A DNA stretch of 64,000 nucleotides from Bacillus sp. B1-b2 (GTDB taxonomy: Bacteria; Bacillota; Bacilli; Bacillales; Cytobacillaceae): contig NZ_WEHU01000005.1 of NCBI RefSeq assembly GCF_009183415.1, positions 62,001 through 126,000 of the forward strand, written 5' to 3'. The translations under genes and the position numbers were made by a program. Shown here piece after piece: positions 54,042 through 62,875 of this stretch (the first letter of the stretch is position 1; each line of letters opens with the position of its first letter). Under the pieces are notes generated by a model that worked only from the letters and a program-made list of their open reading frames with translations, made no database searches and was not told the origin of the DNA.

Positions 54042-54149
54042 CCCATGAATGAAGGAAGGAAGAGTTTGTGAGGAATCGGTGAAAAGGTTTCTATTCCTAC
54101 TCAATTAGGTGACCAACGGAAAAAATCAATAAATACTAATTTAGCAAGA

Positions 54150-54385
54150 AAAATTAGTATTATTACACAGATGATTGTAGTGGAAGGGGTAAGACTCCTA
54201 CGGGATAAGCGGGACAGCTAAGACCCCACAGACGGAACGGCGAGGAGGCTTAGCGCCCGCCCCGTGGAAAGCGAACCTCTGTAACGGAAATCAGCCCCTA
54301 TTCAGAGAGGAAATGACCTCCCTATACAATTCCTAGGCAGGATGATGCTAGTAATTTTTTTGTCTATCCATTGACATAATCTTTT
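54150..54385 (+). repeat. GC-richer dispersed element, best preserved copy
   Basis: From TGGAAGGGGTAAGACTCCTA through GACCCCACAG, GGCGAGGAGGCTTAGCG, CCGCCCCGTGGAAAGCGAA and GTAACGGAAATCAGCCCC to TTGACATAATCTTTTTC. It is much richer in G+C than its surroundings and matches a repeat family I recall from many bacilli genomes. Read as non-coding, probably structured. Confidence 0.8.
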
Positions 54386-54400
54386 TCCAATAAAGTGAAG

Positions 54401-54432
54401 ATCTTCCTACCAAAGGAAGATCTTTTTATTTA
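54401..54432 (+). terminator. Hairpin after the 54-kb element
   Basis: GAAGATCTTCCT / AGGAAGATCTTT arms followed by T-rich DNA. No coding gene upstream explains it except the helicase, 780 bp away. The rest of 53627-54543 is repeat sequence. Confidence 0.6.
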
Positions 54433-54543
54433 TTAAAAAGGATATTACTTTCATTTGTCGAATAAATTAATTAACTAGAAAAAAATATATAAGAATATTA
54501 TAGGAGAAAATACTAGTCAACATTATTACTGTTAGGAGTTCAC

Positions 54544-56772
54544 ATGTTTAATTTCAAAAATCTCAGAAAAATAAATGTTTTCCTTTTTGTGTTGCCCATA
54601 TTCACCCTATTAGTTATATACTTCTTAGCGAATACTTCATTAGTGGTTGAAAATTTTACACCATTACACACATTCCTTGAGATATGTGGTATTTTTGTTT
54701 GTTTTTCTATAGCTACATACAGCTGGCAAGCCTATAAATATGAACAATCCGCTGTTTTTTTATGGACACCATTCATATTCATTACCATTGGTATTCTTGA
54801 TTATTTTCATACCTTTTCTTTTTTTGATATGCCCCAATTTATAACCGAAAATACGGCAGAAAAAACAATGTGGTTTTGGATTTTTTCAAGAATGCTACAA
54901 TCAGTCTCTTTGTTTCTATTAATTACTTACTCAAGTGTAAAGCAACTAGTTTCTATTAAAAATCGTATCTATTTCTTTTTAAGCACTATTATTATCATTA
55001 CTATAATCAGTTTTACTATTATCTACTTTGAACCTAATTTACCATTATTAATTGATCAAAATAATAATACAACACTTTTAAAAGCCTTATTTGAATGGTT
55101 TACCATTAGCTTTCAATTACTATCTATCCTTTTTCTTTTTACTTCTTATTTTGATGTTAAGCAATTCTCTAAACATGACCTTTTGTATGCACTTTTTTTC
55201 TTATGTGTAAATAGTTTTTTGTTATCTGCTTATAATATTGCGGAAAATGGCTTAATTATTATCGCTCATGTTTTTAAACTATTAGGGTTTGTCTATATAT
55301 ATAAAGCTTTCTATTATTCTCAAATTACACTTTCTTTTGCACAAAAAAAGGAAATTAAAAATAACTTAAAAGAAAGAGATACACTTCTTCAATCCTTTAT
55401 TAATCATACAAAGGAAGGCATAATGCTTACCAATATGGATGGGGAAATTAAAACCATTAATAGTGCTTTTAGAGACATTTATGGATTATCTAATGATGAT
55501 GTAACAGGAAAACATATTAATGACATACTGCCACGTTATCAATTACCTATTCAAAAATTATGCTATCAAATAATACATGGTATCCCTGTGGAAAACTATG
55601 AGTTTAAGTATGTACGAAATGATGGTAGAACTATTTATATTCAAATAACATTATCGCCTATTTACGATGAACAGGGAGAAATGGAATATATCTCTGGAAT
55701 CTCAAGAGATATAACGGAACAAAAGAAAGCTCATATGCTACAAGAACAAGCAGAGCTTGAATTGAAAAATGCTGTGAAGCTACAACAAGGCATTATATTT
55801 AAATATCGAAGTCGAAATGGACAATTTATTTTCTCCTTATGGGATGGTCTCTTAAATGAAAAACTAAAAGTTAACCCAGATGAGATAATCTATAAAAATG
55901 TTCACTCTGACTTTTATGAAAAATTTCCTGGTTTACTTGCATATCAGCAACTAGCATGGAAGGGAAACGCCATTTCCTTTGAACTACCTTTTCAAAAAGA
56001 GATTCTTTTGTATGTTACATTAAATCCTGTATTTAAAAATGGAAAAGTTGATAGTGTTATAGGATCTTGTATAGAAATTACCCAGTTAAGAAATACGGAG
56101 AATTTACTTCAAAAGAAAGAAAAACTTGCTGTTGTTGGTCAAATGGCTGCTGGTGTTGCACATGAGATTAGAAATCCGCTAACAACCTTAAAAGGTTTTT
56201 CTCAATTACTTCATAATAATCTACTTTCAACTAGTAATAGAGAGTATTTAGAGATTATTATGGCAGAAATTGATAGAATTGAACTAATTACAAATGAATT
56301 TTTAGTAGTAGCTAAGCCACAAGCCCTTGTTTTAAAGCACCACAATATAAGTACATTAATTGAACAGGTTATCTTTTTTTTACAGCATGAACTTTCTACA
56401 TCCAATATTCAGATAGAAACAGAATTTCAAACAAGTATTTTACATATTGAGTGTGATGGAAATCAAATAAAGCAGGTCTTTATTAACCTGTTGAAAAATT
56501 CTATTGAAGCAATGCCCAATGGAGGAAACTTAAAGATTTTAGTGCAGGAAACAGATGAAAGATATTTAAAAGTGGATATAGTCGATAATGGGATCGGTAT
56601 TCCTCAAGAAATTATCCCTAAATTAGGTGAGCCATTTTATACCTTAAAAGAAAAAGGAACTGGTCTTGGTTTAATGGTAAGCTATCGAATTATGGAAGCA
56701 AATAAAGGGAAAATTTATTTTTCTAGTAAAGAAAATATTGGTACTAAAGTGGAGTTATTATTACCTAAATAA
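54544..56772 (+). CDS. Orphan sensor histidine kinase with MASE3-like domain and PAS
   Basis: A 742-residue kinase. About eight N-terminal helices form a MASE3-like sensor (LHTFLEICGIFVCFSIATYS, GILDYFHTFSFFDMP, MWFWIFSRMLQSVS). Then comes a PAS domain (MTNMDGEIKTINSAFRDIYG) with PAC, a second PAS-like domain, HisKA with GVAHEIRNPLTTLKGF, and HATPase (NLLKNSIEAM, DNGIGI, GTGLGL). It shares the kinase core of the kinase at 21 kb. No response regulator is adjacent, fitting KinA-E-type sporulation kinases that feed Spo0F, though this is inference. AGGAG precedes the ATG. Confidence 0.87.
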   Translation: MFNFKNLRKINVFLFVLPIFTLLVIYFLANTSLVVENFTPLHTFLEICGIFVCFSIATYSWQAYKYEQSAVFLWTPFIFITIGILDYFHTFSFFDMPQFITENTAEKTMWFWIFSRMLQSVSLFLLITYSSVKQLVSIKNRIYFFLSTIIIITIISFTIIYFEPNLPLLIDQNNNTTLLKALFEWFTISFQLLSILFLFTSYFDVKQFSKHDLLYALFFLCVNSFLLSAYNIAENGLIIIAHVFKLLGFVYIYKAFYYSQITLSFAQKKEIKNNLKERDTLLQSFINHTKEGIMLTNMDGEIKTINSAFRDIYGLSNDDVTGKHINDILPRYQLPIQKLCYQIIHGIPVENYEFKYVRNDGRTIYIQITLSPIYDEQGEMEYISGISRDITEQKKAHMLQEQAELELKNAVKLQQGIIFKYRSRNGQFIFSLWDGLLNEKLKVNPDEIIYKNVHSDFYEKFPGLLAYQQLAWKGNAISFELPFQKEILLYVTLNPVFKNGKVDSVIGSCIEITQLRNTENLLQKKEKLAVVGQMAAGVAHEIRNPLTTLKGFSQLLHNNLLSTSNREYLEIIMAEIDRIELITNEFLVVAKPQALVLKHHNISTLIEQVIFFLQHELSTSNIQIETEFQTSILHIECDGNQIKQVFINLLKNSIEAMPNGGNLKILVQETDERYLKVDIVDNGIGIPQEIIPKLGEPFYTLKEKGTGLGLMVSYRIMEANKGKIYFSSKENIGTKVELLLPK

Positions 56773-56857
56773 GTATTAATAACTCATAATCCTTGTCCCT
56801 CAAAGCTTTTTTCGATATGATGGAATGAAAAGTGATTAATGCATAGGAGTGTAAAGA

Positions 56858-57532
56858 ATGAAGAAAGCACCATTTATAGTACAAAAGGGATTGGTTTTAA
56901 CTACCATGTTGCTAATCATCATTTTGGCAGGATGTGGGTCGTCTAGCGACCAAGAAACGAAAAAGTCATCAGAAAGTAATGCATCTAATTCAACTGTAAC
57001 TAGTTCAAGTGATAACCCTATTGTAACCATTACAATGGAAGATGAAGCAAAAATAGAAATAGAGCTTTTTCCAAGTGTTGCTCCTAATACGGTGAATAAT
57101 TTTATTACTCTTGTGCAAGACGGTTTCTATGATGGATTAACCTTCCATCGAGTTATACCAGATTTTATGATTCAAGGGGGAGATCCGAATGGTGACGGCA
57201 CTGGGGACCCTGGCTACTCTATTGAAGGGGAGTTTTCTGGGAATGGTGTAGAGAACAATCTTAAGCATGAAAGAGGCGTACTCAGCATGGCAAGATCTCA
57301 AATGCCTGATTCTGCTGGAAGTCAGTTCTTTATTATGGTTGCAGATGCCCCTCATTTAGATGGAGAATATGCCTCTTTTGGAAAAGTAGTAAGTGGAATG
57401 GATGTAGTGGACAAAATCGTATCTGTAGAAAGAGATTCAGCAGATAAACCAGTAACAGAGGTCAAAATGAAAGAAGTAACTGTTGATACAAAAGGAAAAG
57501 ATTATCCAAAGCCAGAGACTATCGATAATTAA
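56858..57532 (+). CDS. Cyclophilin-type peptidyl-prolyl isomerase lipoprotein
   Basis: A 224-residue exported foldase. The N-terminal lipoprotein signal ends LAGC (lipid Cys about residue 28), followed by a Ser/Asn linker (SSSDQETKKSSESNASNS) and one cyclophilin domain: FHRVIPDFMIQGGDPNGDG, SAGSQFFIMVADAPHLDG and ASFGKVVSGMDVVDKI. The active-site Arg, Phe and Gln are intact. It lies 83 nt before cytosolic ppiB in the same direction, so the two may have arisen by duplication. Confidence 0.92.
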   Translation: MKKAPFIVQKGLVLTTMLLIIILAGCGSSSDQETKKSSESNASNSTVTSSSDNPIVTITMEDEAKIEIELFPSVAPNTVNNFITLVQDGFYDGLTFHRVIPDFMIQGGDPNGDGTGDPGYSIEGEFSGNGVENNLKHERGVLSMARSQMPDSAGSQFFIMVADAPHLDGEYASFGKVVSGMDVVDKIVSVERDSADKPVTEVKMKEVTVDTKGKDYPKPETIDN

Positions 57533-57615
57533 GATGGATAGTAAGAACATAAGATTTTCCTTCTTGCAAAAAAAATGGTATGATAAAATCTGATTTTAAA
57601 AAAGGAGATGTTTTT

Positions 57616-58050
57616 ATGGCTAATAAAGGATACATATTAATGCAAAATGGTGAGAAAATTGAATTTGAATTATACCCAAATGAAGCACCTGGTACTGTAG
57701 CTAACTTTGTTGAGTTAATTAATAAAGGATTTTACAATGGATTATCATTCCATCGCGTAATTCCTGAATTTGTAAGCCAAGGTGGAGATCCAAACGGTAA
57801 CGGAACTGGTGGTCCTGGTTACACAATTAAGTGTGAAACAGTAGGAAATCCACATAAACACGTAGAAGGATCTCTTTCTATGGCACATGCTGGTCGTGAT
57901 ACAGGTGGAAGCCAATTCTTTATTGTACATGATCCACAGCCTCATTTAAATGGAGTTCATACTGTATTTGGACAAGTTACTTCTGGAATGGATACAGTAA
58001 AAGCTATGAAAAATGGCGATGTAATGGAGAAAGTAGAAATTACAGAATAA
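57616..58050 (+). CDS. ppiB: Cytosolic cyclophilin PpiB
   Basis: A 144-residue peptidyl-prolyl cis-trans isomerase close in length to B. subtilis PpiB. It contains [36 protein letters not shown] and [12 protein letters not shown]. No signal peptide. The ATG at 57616 follows AAAGGAGATG; the open frame extends 12 codons upstream. A strong terminator follows the stop, so it ends a possible two-cyclophilin transcript. Confidence 0.94.
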   Translation: MANKGYILMQNGEKIEFELYPNEAPGTVANFVELINKGFYNGLSFHRVIPEFVSQGGDPNGNGTGGPGYTIKCETVGNPHKHVEGSLSMAHAGRDTGGSQFFIVHDPQPHLNGVHTVFGQVTSGMDTVKAMKNGDVMEKVEITE

Positions 58051-58064
58051 TAAACGGAAGTCTA

Positions 58065-58108
58065 AAAAACACTAGATGCGATTATGTCACGCATCTAGTG
58101 TTTTTTTT
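58065..58108 (+). terminator. Terminator of ppiB
   Basis: 16-bp arms AAAAACACTAGATGCG (58065-58080) and CGCATCTAGTGTTTTT (58090-58105). Confidence 0.93.
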
Positions 58109-58147
58109 ATATCCTCCATTTTTCAAAAAGAAAATGGTGTTAGTTGC

Positions 58148-58861
58148 TCAAAGATTACATATAATGTATTGAATCATCTTTGGGCGGTAATAGCTTTCAA
58201 TTAATTTCATTTCGTTAAGCATTTCATGTTGGTATTTACTTGTACCAGATTCATCGTGTGTTCTAAATTTTGTTAGCGAATCATCATAATAATGAATAGG
58301 AATGCCATTTACAAGCAATCGGAACCACATTTCGTAATCATGTGTATACTTAAATACTTCATTAAATTTACCGAACTTTTTAAAAAGATCCTTCTTTAAC
58401 ATGATGGTACAACCGTTGATTATATTTGTGTTCAGATAGCTTTTGTATACCTCAGTAATGGTAGTGAAACGTTGGCTATTACATGGTGTGATAACATGAT
58501 TATTTTTATCGATAATATCATAGTTCGTAAAACTAGCATCATAGCTGTTGGCTAACATAAATTTCAATTGCTTGGCAATCTTATCAGGCATAAAAAAGTC
58601 ATCAGAGCTTAACCAAGCAATATATTCACCAGTTGCATGTTCAATACCATGATTTAAAGCAGTAGCTGTTCCACCATTTGCTTTGCGTAAATATACTATA
58701 TCATTTTTATACCGTTCTAGCTTATCTATTTCCTTTGTTGATCCGTCATCTACTACGATTATTTCAATATTTTTATATGTTTGTTGTTTCGCACTCTGTA
58801 TTGCTTGTTGCACATAAGAACAGTTATAAAAAGGAATGATTATGGAAACCTTTGGGTTCAT
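58148..58861 (-). CDS. Family 2 glycosyltransferase
   Basis: A 237-residue GT2 (GT-A fold) transferase: VSIIIPFYNCSYVQQAIQSA, nucleotide-sugar site IIVVDDGSTKEID, DxD-like LSSDDFFMPDKIA, acceptor-site region FKYTHDYEMWFRLLVNG. Sugar and acceptor are unknown. It sits beside another glycosyltransferase and a nucleotide-sugar operon, so a surface or spore glycan is probable. GGAGGTTTGAA precedes the start. Confidence 0.88.
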   Translation of the reverse strand: MNPKVSIIIPFYNCSYVQQAIQSAKQQTYKNIEIIVVDDGSTKEIDKLERYKNDIVYLRKANGGTATALNHGIEHATGEYIAWLSSDDFFMPDKIAKQLKFMLANSYDASFTNYDIIDKNNHVITPCNSQRFTTITEVYKSYLNTNIINGCTIMLKKDLFKKFGKFNEVFKYTHDYEMWFRLLVNGIPIHYYDDSLTKFRTHDESGTSKYQHEMLNEMKLIESYYRPKMIQYIICNL

Positions 58862-58995
58862 TTCAAACCTCCTGTTAAACTTCAGTTTTATTAAATCTAT
58901 TTTCCTATTGTTCTATACTCCATGAAACTACATTCATTAGTGTGATTAACATCGTTACATGATAAGAAAATTTTAATATATAGGGGGAAGGGAAT

Positions 58996-60078
58996 ATGAA
59001 TATACTTTTTGTCTACTATGTCCCAAGCGGTGGTGTAGAAACATTGAATCGACAAAGATCTGCTAGCTTGAAAACTGTAAAATTAAATCCACATTTTCTG
59101 TATTATCGAAAAGAAAGAGACTTAGTTAATGACCATGAAGCCCCAGTCTACATTACAAATACTGATGAAGAAATTAAAGAGATATTGGATAAGGGTAATT
59201 ATGGATTAATGATTATTATTTCAGATTATCCAGCCATACAAAGATTTAGAGAATTAGGCTATAAAGGTCCAATTGTATTAGAAATTCAAGGTTACGGTCC
59301 AAAACATGTAGCAGCAGCAGAGTTAACGAAGGCAGTCTCCTTTGTTACAACATATGGAGACGGATTACTTAACCCTAAAACACCACATATTTCTAAACTT
59401 TTTGATGATTTGTATCCTAAAACTCCTAAATTCCAATTTAATAATAGCTTTGATAGTAGTAAGTTTTCGTATCAGACTTTCCCAAAGCACCCAAACCCAA
59501 TATTAGCTTGGATAGGTAGGTTAGAAGATAATAAGAATTGGAGAGAATTTTTATATATTGGACGAAAAGCAATTGATACGATTAATCAAGATATTGAATT
59601 ATATATGTTTGAAGATCCAACGCTTTCAACACCACAAGAAAGAGAAGCATTTAAGCAATTAATGAAAAAATTAAAACTCGAGAGTAAAATTACGATTCAT
59701 CCTAATGTTCCAAATGGAAAAATGAAAGAATATTTTTCGATTATTGGTGATTCAGGTGGCTTCTTATGCTCTACTTCAAAAGTGGAAGGTGCTCCATATT
59801 CAATCCTTGAAGCGATTAGTTGTAGATGTCCTGTATTAACAACTGATTCAGATGGTGTAAGAAGTTCCATCATTCATAATCAAACAGGGAAGTATTATAC
59901 TCTTGGGGATATAGATGAAGCTATTACGGAAGCAACGGAGTTAATGAATAATTTTTCCCTTCGAGAGCAAATAAGGATGAATGCTACTTACCACTTAATC
60001 CGCGAATTTAGTCCACAAGAATATGCAAAAAATTTCTTGAAAATGTTAAAGACTCTTGGTATAGAAAACAAAGGATAG
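58996..60078 (+). CDS. GT4-type glycosyltransferase (GT-B fold)
   Basis: A 360-residue GT-B transferase: NILFVYYVPSGGVETLNRQR at the N-terminus, LAWIGRLEDNKNWREFLYIG at the start of the C-terminal domain, and GFLCSTSKVEGAPYSILEAISCRCPVLTT with the E-x7-E-like nucleotide-sugar motif. Divergent from the GT2 gene. Substrate unknown; context suggests glycan assembly. GGGGGAAGGG precedes the ATG. Confidence 0.87.
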   Translation: MNILFVYYVPSGGVETLNRQRSASLKTVKLNPHFLYYRKERDLVNDHEAPVYITNTDEEIKEILDKGNYGLMIIISDYPAIQRFRELGYKGPIVLEIQGYGPKHVAAAELTKAVSFVTTYGDGLLNPKTPHISKLFDDLYPKTPKFQFNNSFDSSKFSYQTFPKHPNPILAWIGRLEDNKNWREFLYIGRKAIDTINQDIELYMFEDPTLSTPQEREAFKQLMKKLKLESKITIHPNVPNGKMKEYFSIIGDSGGFLCSTSKVEGAPYSILEAISCRCPVLTTDSDGVRSSIIHNQTGKYYTLGDIDEAITEATELMNNFSLREQIRMNATYHLIREFSPQEYAKNFLKMLKTLGIENKG

Positions 60079-60152
60079 TGTCCTTTTATAAAATATATTA
60101 TTATTATTGGTACAGAATGACCACCGCTGTCATTCTATACCAACTTAATCAC

Positions 60153-61067
60153 TCATAATGAAAGAGAATTATGTTCATTTTGACGATAGAAATCTAAAAT
60201 ACTTTTTATAGAAGTTTGAAAAGGTATTTTATTCTCCCAACCCAATTGTCTGATTTTATGAGAACTAATTACTTTTTGTTGATCACCTAACATGTTATTT
60301 GCAGACTTTGTAGAGAATCCAATAGTTGAGAGCTGCTTTAGCTCGTTTACGATTTCCCCAAGAGAGCGTAATTCACCAGAAGATATATCATATGTTTCTC
60401 CAGCTACTCCTTTTTGAAAAATCATATCATATGCAGAGACAGCATCTCTCACATCTAAGAAATCTCTTGAAGCGAGTAAATTATGAACCTCTAACATCGG
60501 TTGCATTTTCCCTTGTTCCATTTTTACAATTTTTTGAGCAAATAGTGCACAGACCCCATTAGAATAGCCTGGTCCGATTAAATTAGATGGTTTTGCTTCC
60601 ATTATATGAAGATTATATAAATGAGACCATCCTTTAGCAAGAATCGATTGTAATGCTTTACTCAAACTATAGGGGTGTGAAGGGTATTCTGTAATTGATT
60701 GATTTTGAAGAGAAGAACCAATAATTAATATTTTGCAGGAAGGATTAATACGATGAAGTGCGTCGATTAAATAGGCGGTAGATAGGACATTTGCTTCCAG
60801 TGTAGAGAGAGGATCCTCCCAAGAATCCGAAACATTATTCTGTCCTGCTAAATGCAAGAGATATTGTGGTTTCGTTCTACTTATTAAATGATATACTTCT
60901 TTATGATTTAAAAGATCTAAATGCTCCTGTTGGATATTGGATGACATATTAGTTTTACTTCTAGTTGTCGCAATTACTTCATATCCTGCATGGCTAAAAT
61001 ACTCACATGCATGTTGTCCTGTAAACCCGTTAGCTCCAGTTATTAGGATAGAAGGGTGGTTACTCAT
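60153..61067 (-). CDS. NAD(P)-dependent sugar epimerase/reductase (extended SDR)
   Basis: A 304-residue extended SDR: Rossmann ILITGANGFTGQHACEYF, LLHLAGQNNVSDSWEDP and the catalytic YxxxK (YSLSKAL), resembling GDP-6-deoxy-mannose reductase or 4-epimerase types. The ATG at 61067 overlaps the TGA of the upstream gene (ATGA), which supports it over the ATG at 61082. It is the last gene of the minus-strand operon. Whether it reduces or epimerises the sugar is not decidable from sequence. Confidence 0.85.
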   Translation of the reverse strand: MSNHPSILITGANGFTGQHACEYFSHAGYEVIATTRSKTNMSSNIQQEHLDLLNHKEVYHLISRTKPQYLLHLAGQNNVSDSWEDPLSTLEANVLSTAYLIDALHRINPSCKILIIGSSLQNQSITEYPSHPYSLSKALQSILAKGWSHLYNLHIMEAKPSNLIGPGYSNGVCALFAQKIVKMEQGKMQPMLEVHNLLASRDFLDVRDAVSAYDMIFQKGVAGETYDISSGELRSLGEIVNELKQLSTIGFSTKSANNMLGDQQKVISSHKIRQLGWENKIPFQTSIKSILDFYRQNEHNSLSL

Positions 61068-61891
61068 TTTTGCTGCATCCATGTTTTTAATTCCAGCAAC
61101 ATGTCTTTATATGATGGGATTGAATAGGAAAAATCTGTTCTTGTATTTTTTATTGTTCTATCTTGAATAAAATCATACTCAGGTAAAATCTGGACATCTT
61201 TTTTATCATAAACCTTTTGTATCAACGTTAGTAGCTCAAATTTTGATATTTTCGGAGTGTTTCCTAAATGGTATAAACCTACTACTTTTTGTTCTATCAT
61301 CGCCTCTATCACCTTTGCAAGCTCAAGAGTTGTTACTCCATTCCACATTGCATTTTTAAAACCGTTAATTTCTCCTTTTTGCTTCATGAACCAGAGAAAT
61401 AATCCAATTCCATCATCCTTTAGTTCTGGTCCTATAATGGATGTTCGAATGGTTAGATTTTTATGATCTTTTATTTCCCCTAATTGTTTTGTTTTGGCAT
61501 ATTCAGAGGTACCATCTGTTAAAGCATTCTCTTCATAGTCACCCTTTTCGCCAGAGAAAACACAATCTGTACTAATATGAATTAATTTACCATTATAGCG
61601 ATCTACTAGTTTAGCAAGCTGATGAGGCAATAGGCTATTGACTTGTAATGCTAGTAATGGATCTTGTTCTGCAAAGTGATTGAGAACACCAATACAATTT
61701 ATGACAATATCAGGCTTAGTACTATCAATCAAATTTTCGAGACTTTTCGTATCTGTCACATCAAGAAAGATTGTGTCTTGATCATTTTTATCGCGGGAGG
61801 TGGAATGTACTTCATATTTAGGATTCTTCTTGAAATAGGCGGAAATAACATGTCCTGCCATTCCTTTTGCGCCCAGGATCAAGATTTTCAT
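61064..61891 (-). CDS. RmlD-like nucleotide-sugar 4-reductase
   Basis: A 275-residue RmlD-type SDR: ILILGAKGMAGHVISAYF, NCIGVLNHFAEQDPLLA, HISTDCVFSGEKGDYEE and the active-site YAKTK. It acts after a 4,6-dehydratase to reduce the 4-keto sugar. Its shape is like WbvR (UDP-L-RhaNAc formation), without the C-terminal cupin of CapF. The ATG at 61891 lies 1 nt after the stop of the dehydratase gene and overlaps the next gene by 4 nt, so the operon is translationally coupled. Confidence 0.87.
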   Translation of the reverse strand: MKILILGAKGMAGHVISAYFKKNPKYEVHSTSRDKNDQDTIFLDVTDTKSLENLIDSTKPDIVINCIGVLNHFAEQDPLLALQVNSLLPHQLAKLVDRYNGKLIHISTDCVFSGEKGDYEENALTDGTSEYAKTKQLGEIKDHKNLTIRTSIIGPELKDDGIGLFLWFMKQKGEINGFKNAMWNGVTTLELAKVIEAMIEQKVVGLYHLGNTPKISKFELLTLIQKVYDKKDVQILPEYDFIQDRTIKNTRTDFSYSIPSYKDMLLELKTWMQQK

Positions 61892-61892
61892 T

Positions 61893-62875
61893 TTATAATA
61901 ATCCACCTTTCATTAGCATTTCACGAATTTCTTTTTTACTAATTAGTTCTGTACTAGAATTATAGTCTTCTAAATCAACTGGTTTGTAACTAGCATAATG
62001 CTCTTTTAAGCCTTTAATATGAATGGAAGGAAGAATGACAAAATATTCTTCGTCATACACTACTGTGGTGGTACTCTCATATTTAGATAATAGTAGCTCA
62101 TGGACTTTTTCCCCTGGTCTGATTCCAAGAATGGTTCTTGTCACATCTTTCTCGTTTAACTCTTCAATTAGTACATCAGCTAAGTCAGTGATTTTAATAG
62201 TTGGCATCTTCATGACAAAGATCTCTCCACCAAAGCTTTCGTAGGTTGCTTTAAATACTAATTGAATAGCATCATGAACGGTTAAGAAGAATCTCGTCAT
62301 GTTTACATCTGTAATGCCGACTGTTTTCTTTTCTTTGATTTGCTTCTTGAATACATGGATAACACTTCCGTTTGTACCAAGTACATTTCCACCTCTAATA
62401 CAAACAAATTTTGTATTAGAATCTTATTCGCATGAATTATTAGCTTTTCACCCATTGCTTTTGATAACCCATAAATATTTGATGGATCACTTGCTTTATC
62501 TGTTGAGATATAGACTACCTTATGAACATTACTAGCTATTGCAGCTTCTATTACATTTTGTGTACCCATTGCATTTGTTTTAATCGCTTCTAAAGGTTGA
62601 TCTTCACATACAGGAACATGCTTTAGTGCTGCTAAGTGAAAGACGTAATCAACTTTTCTACAAGCTTCTAATAAGCCTTTCATTTCTTTAATATCTCCAA
62701 TGATAAAATGTAATTTTGGGTTATTATCAAATTCTTGTTTCATGGAAAACTGATTAGATTCATTTCTAGAATATATTCTGATTTCTTTTGGATCTTCCTT
62801 CAGCAACTGTTTTACTAACTCATGCCCCCAAGATCCAGTCCCACCTGTAATAAGAATTGTCTGATCTTTAAACAA
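61893..62875 (-). pseudogene. UDP-GlcNAc 4,6-dehydratase/5-epimerase (CapE/WbvB type), frameshifted
   Basis: The N-terminal part (62303-62875) has ITGGTGSWGHELVKQLL, FHLAALKHVPVCEDQP and active-site YGLSKAMGEKL. After IIHANK it changes frame and ends in unrelated residues. The other frame continues the family sequence: FVCIRGGNVLGTNGSV, then TRFFLTVHDAIQLVF and IRPGEKVHELLLSKYE to 61893. The break is at about 62423, where the minus strand reads AATAAGATTC; one added G (AAGGAT) would restore about 327 residues. The start is a TTG with GGAGGAATGAAAG before it, overlapping the 2-epimerase stop. Either a true inactivating deletion or an assembly error. Confidence 0.87.
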
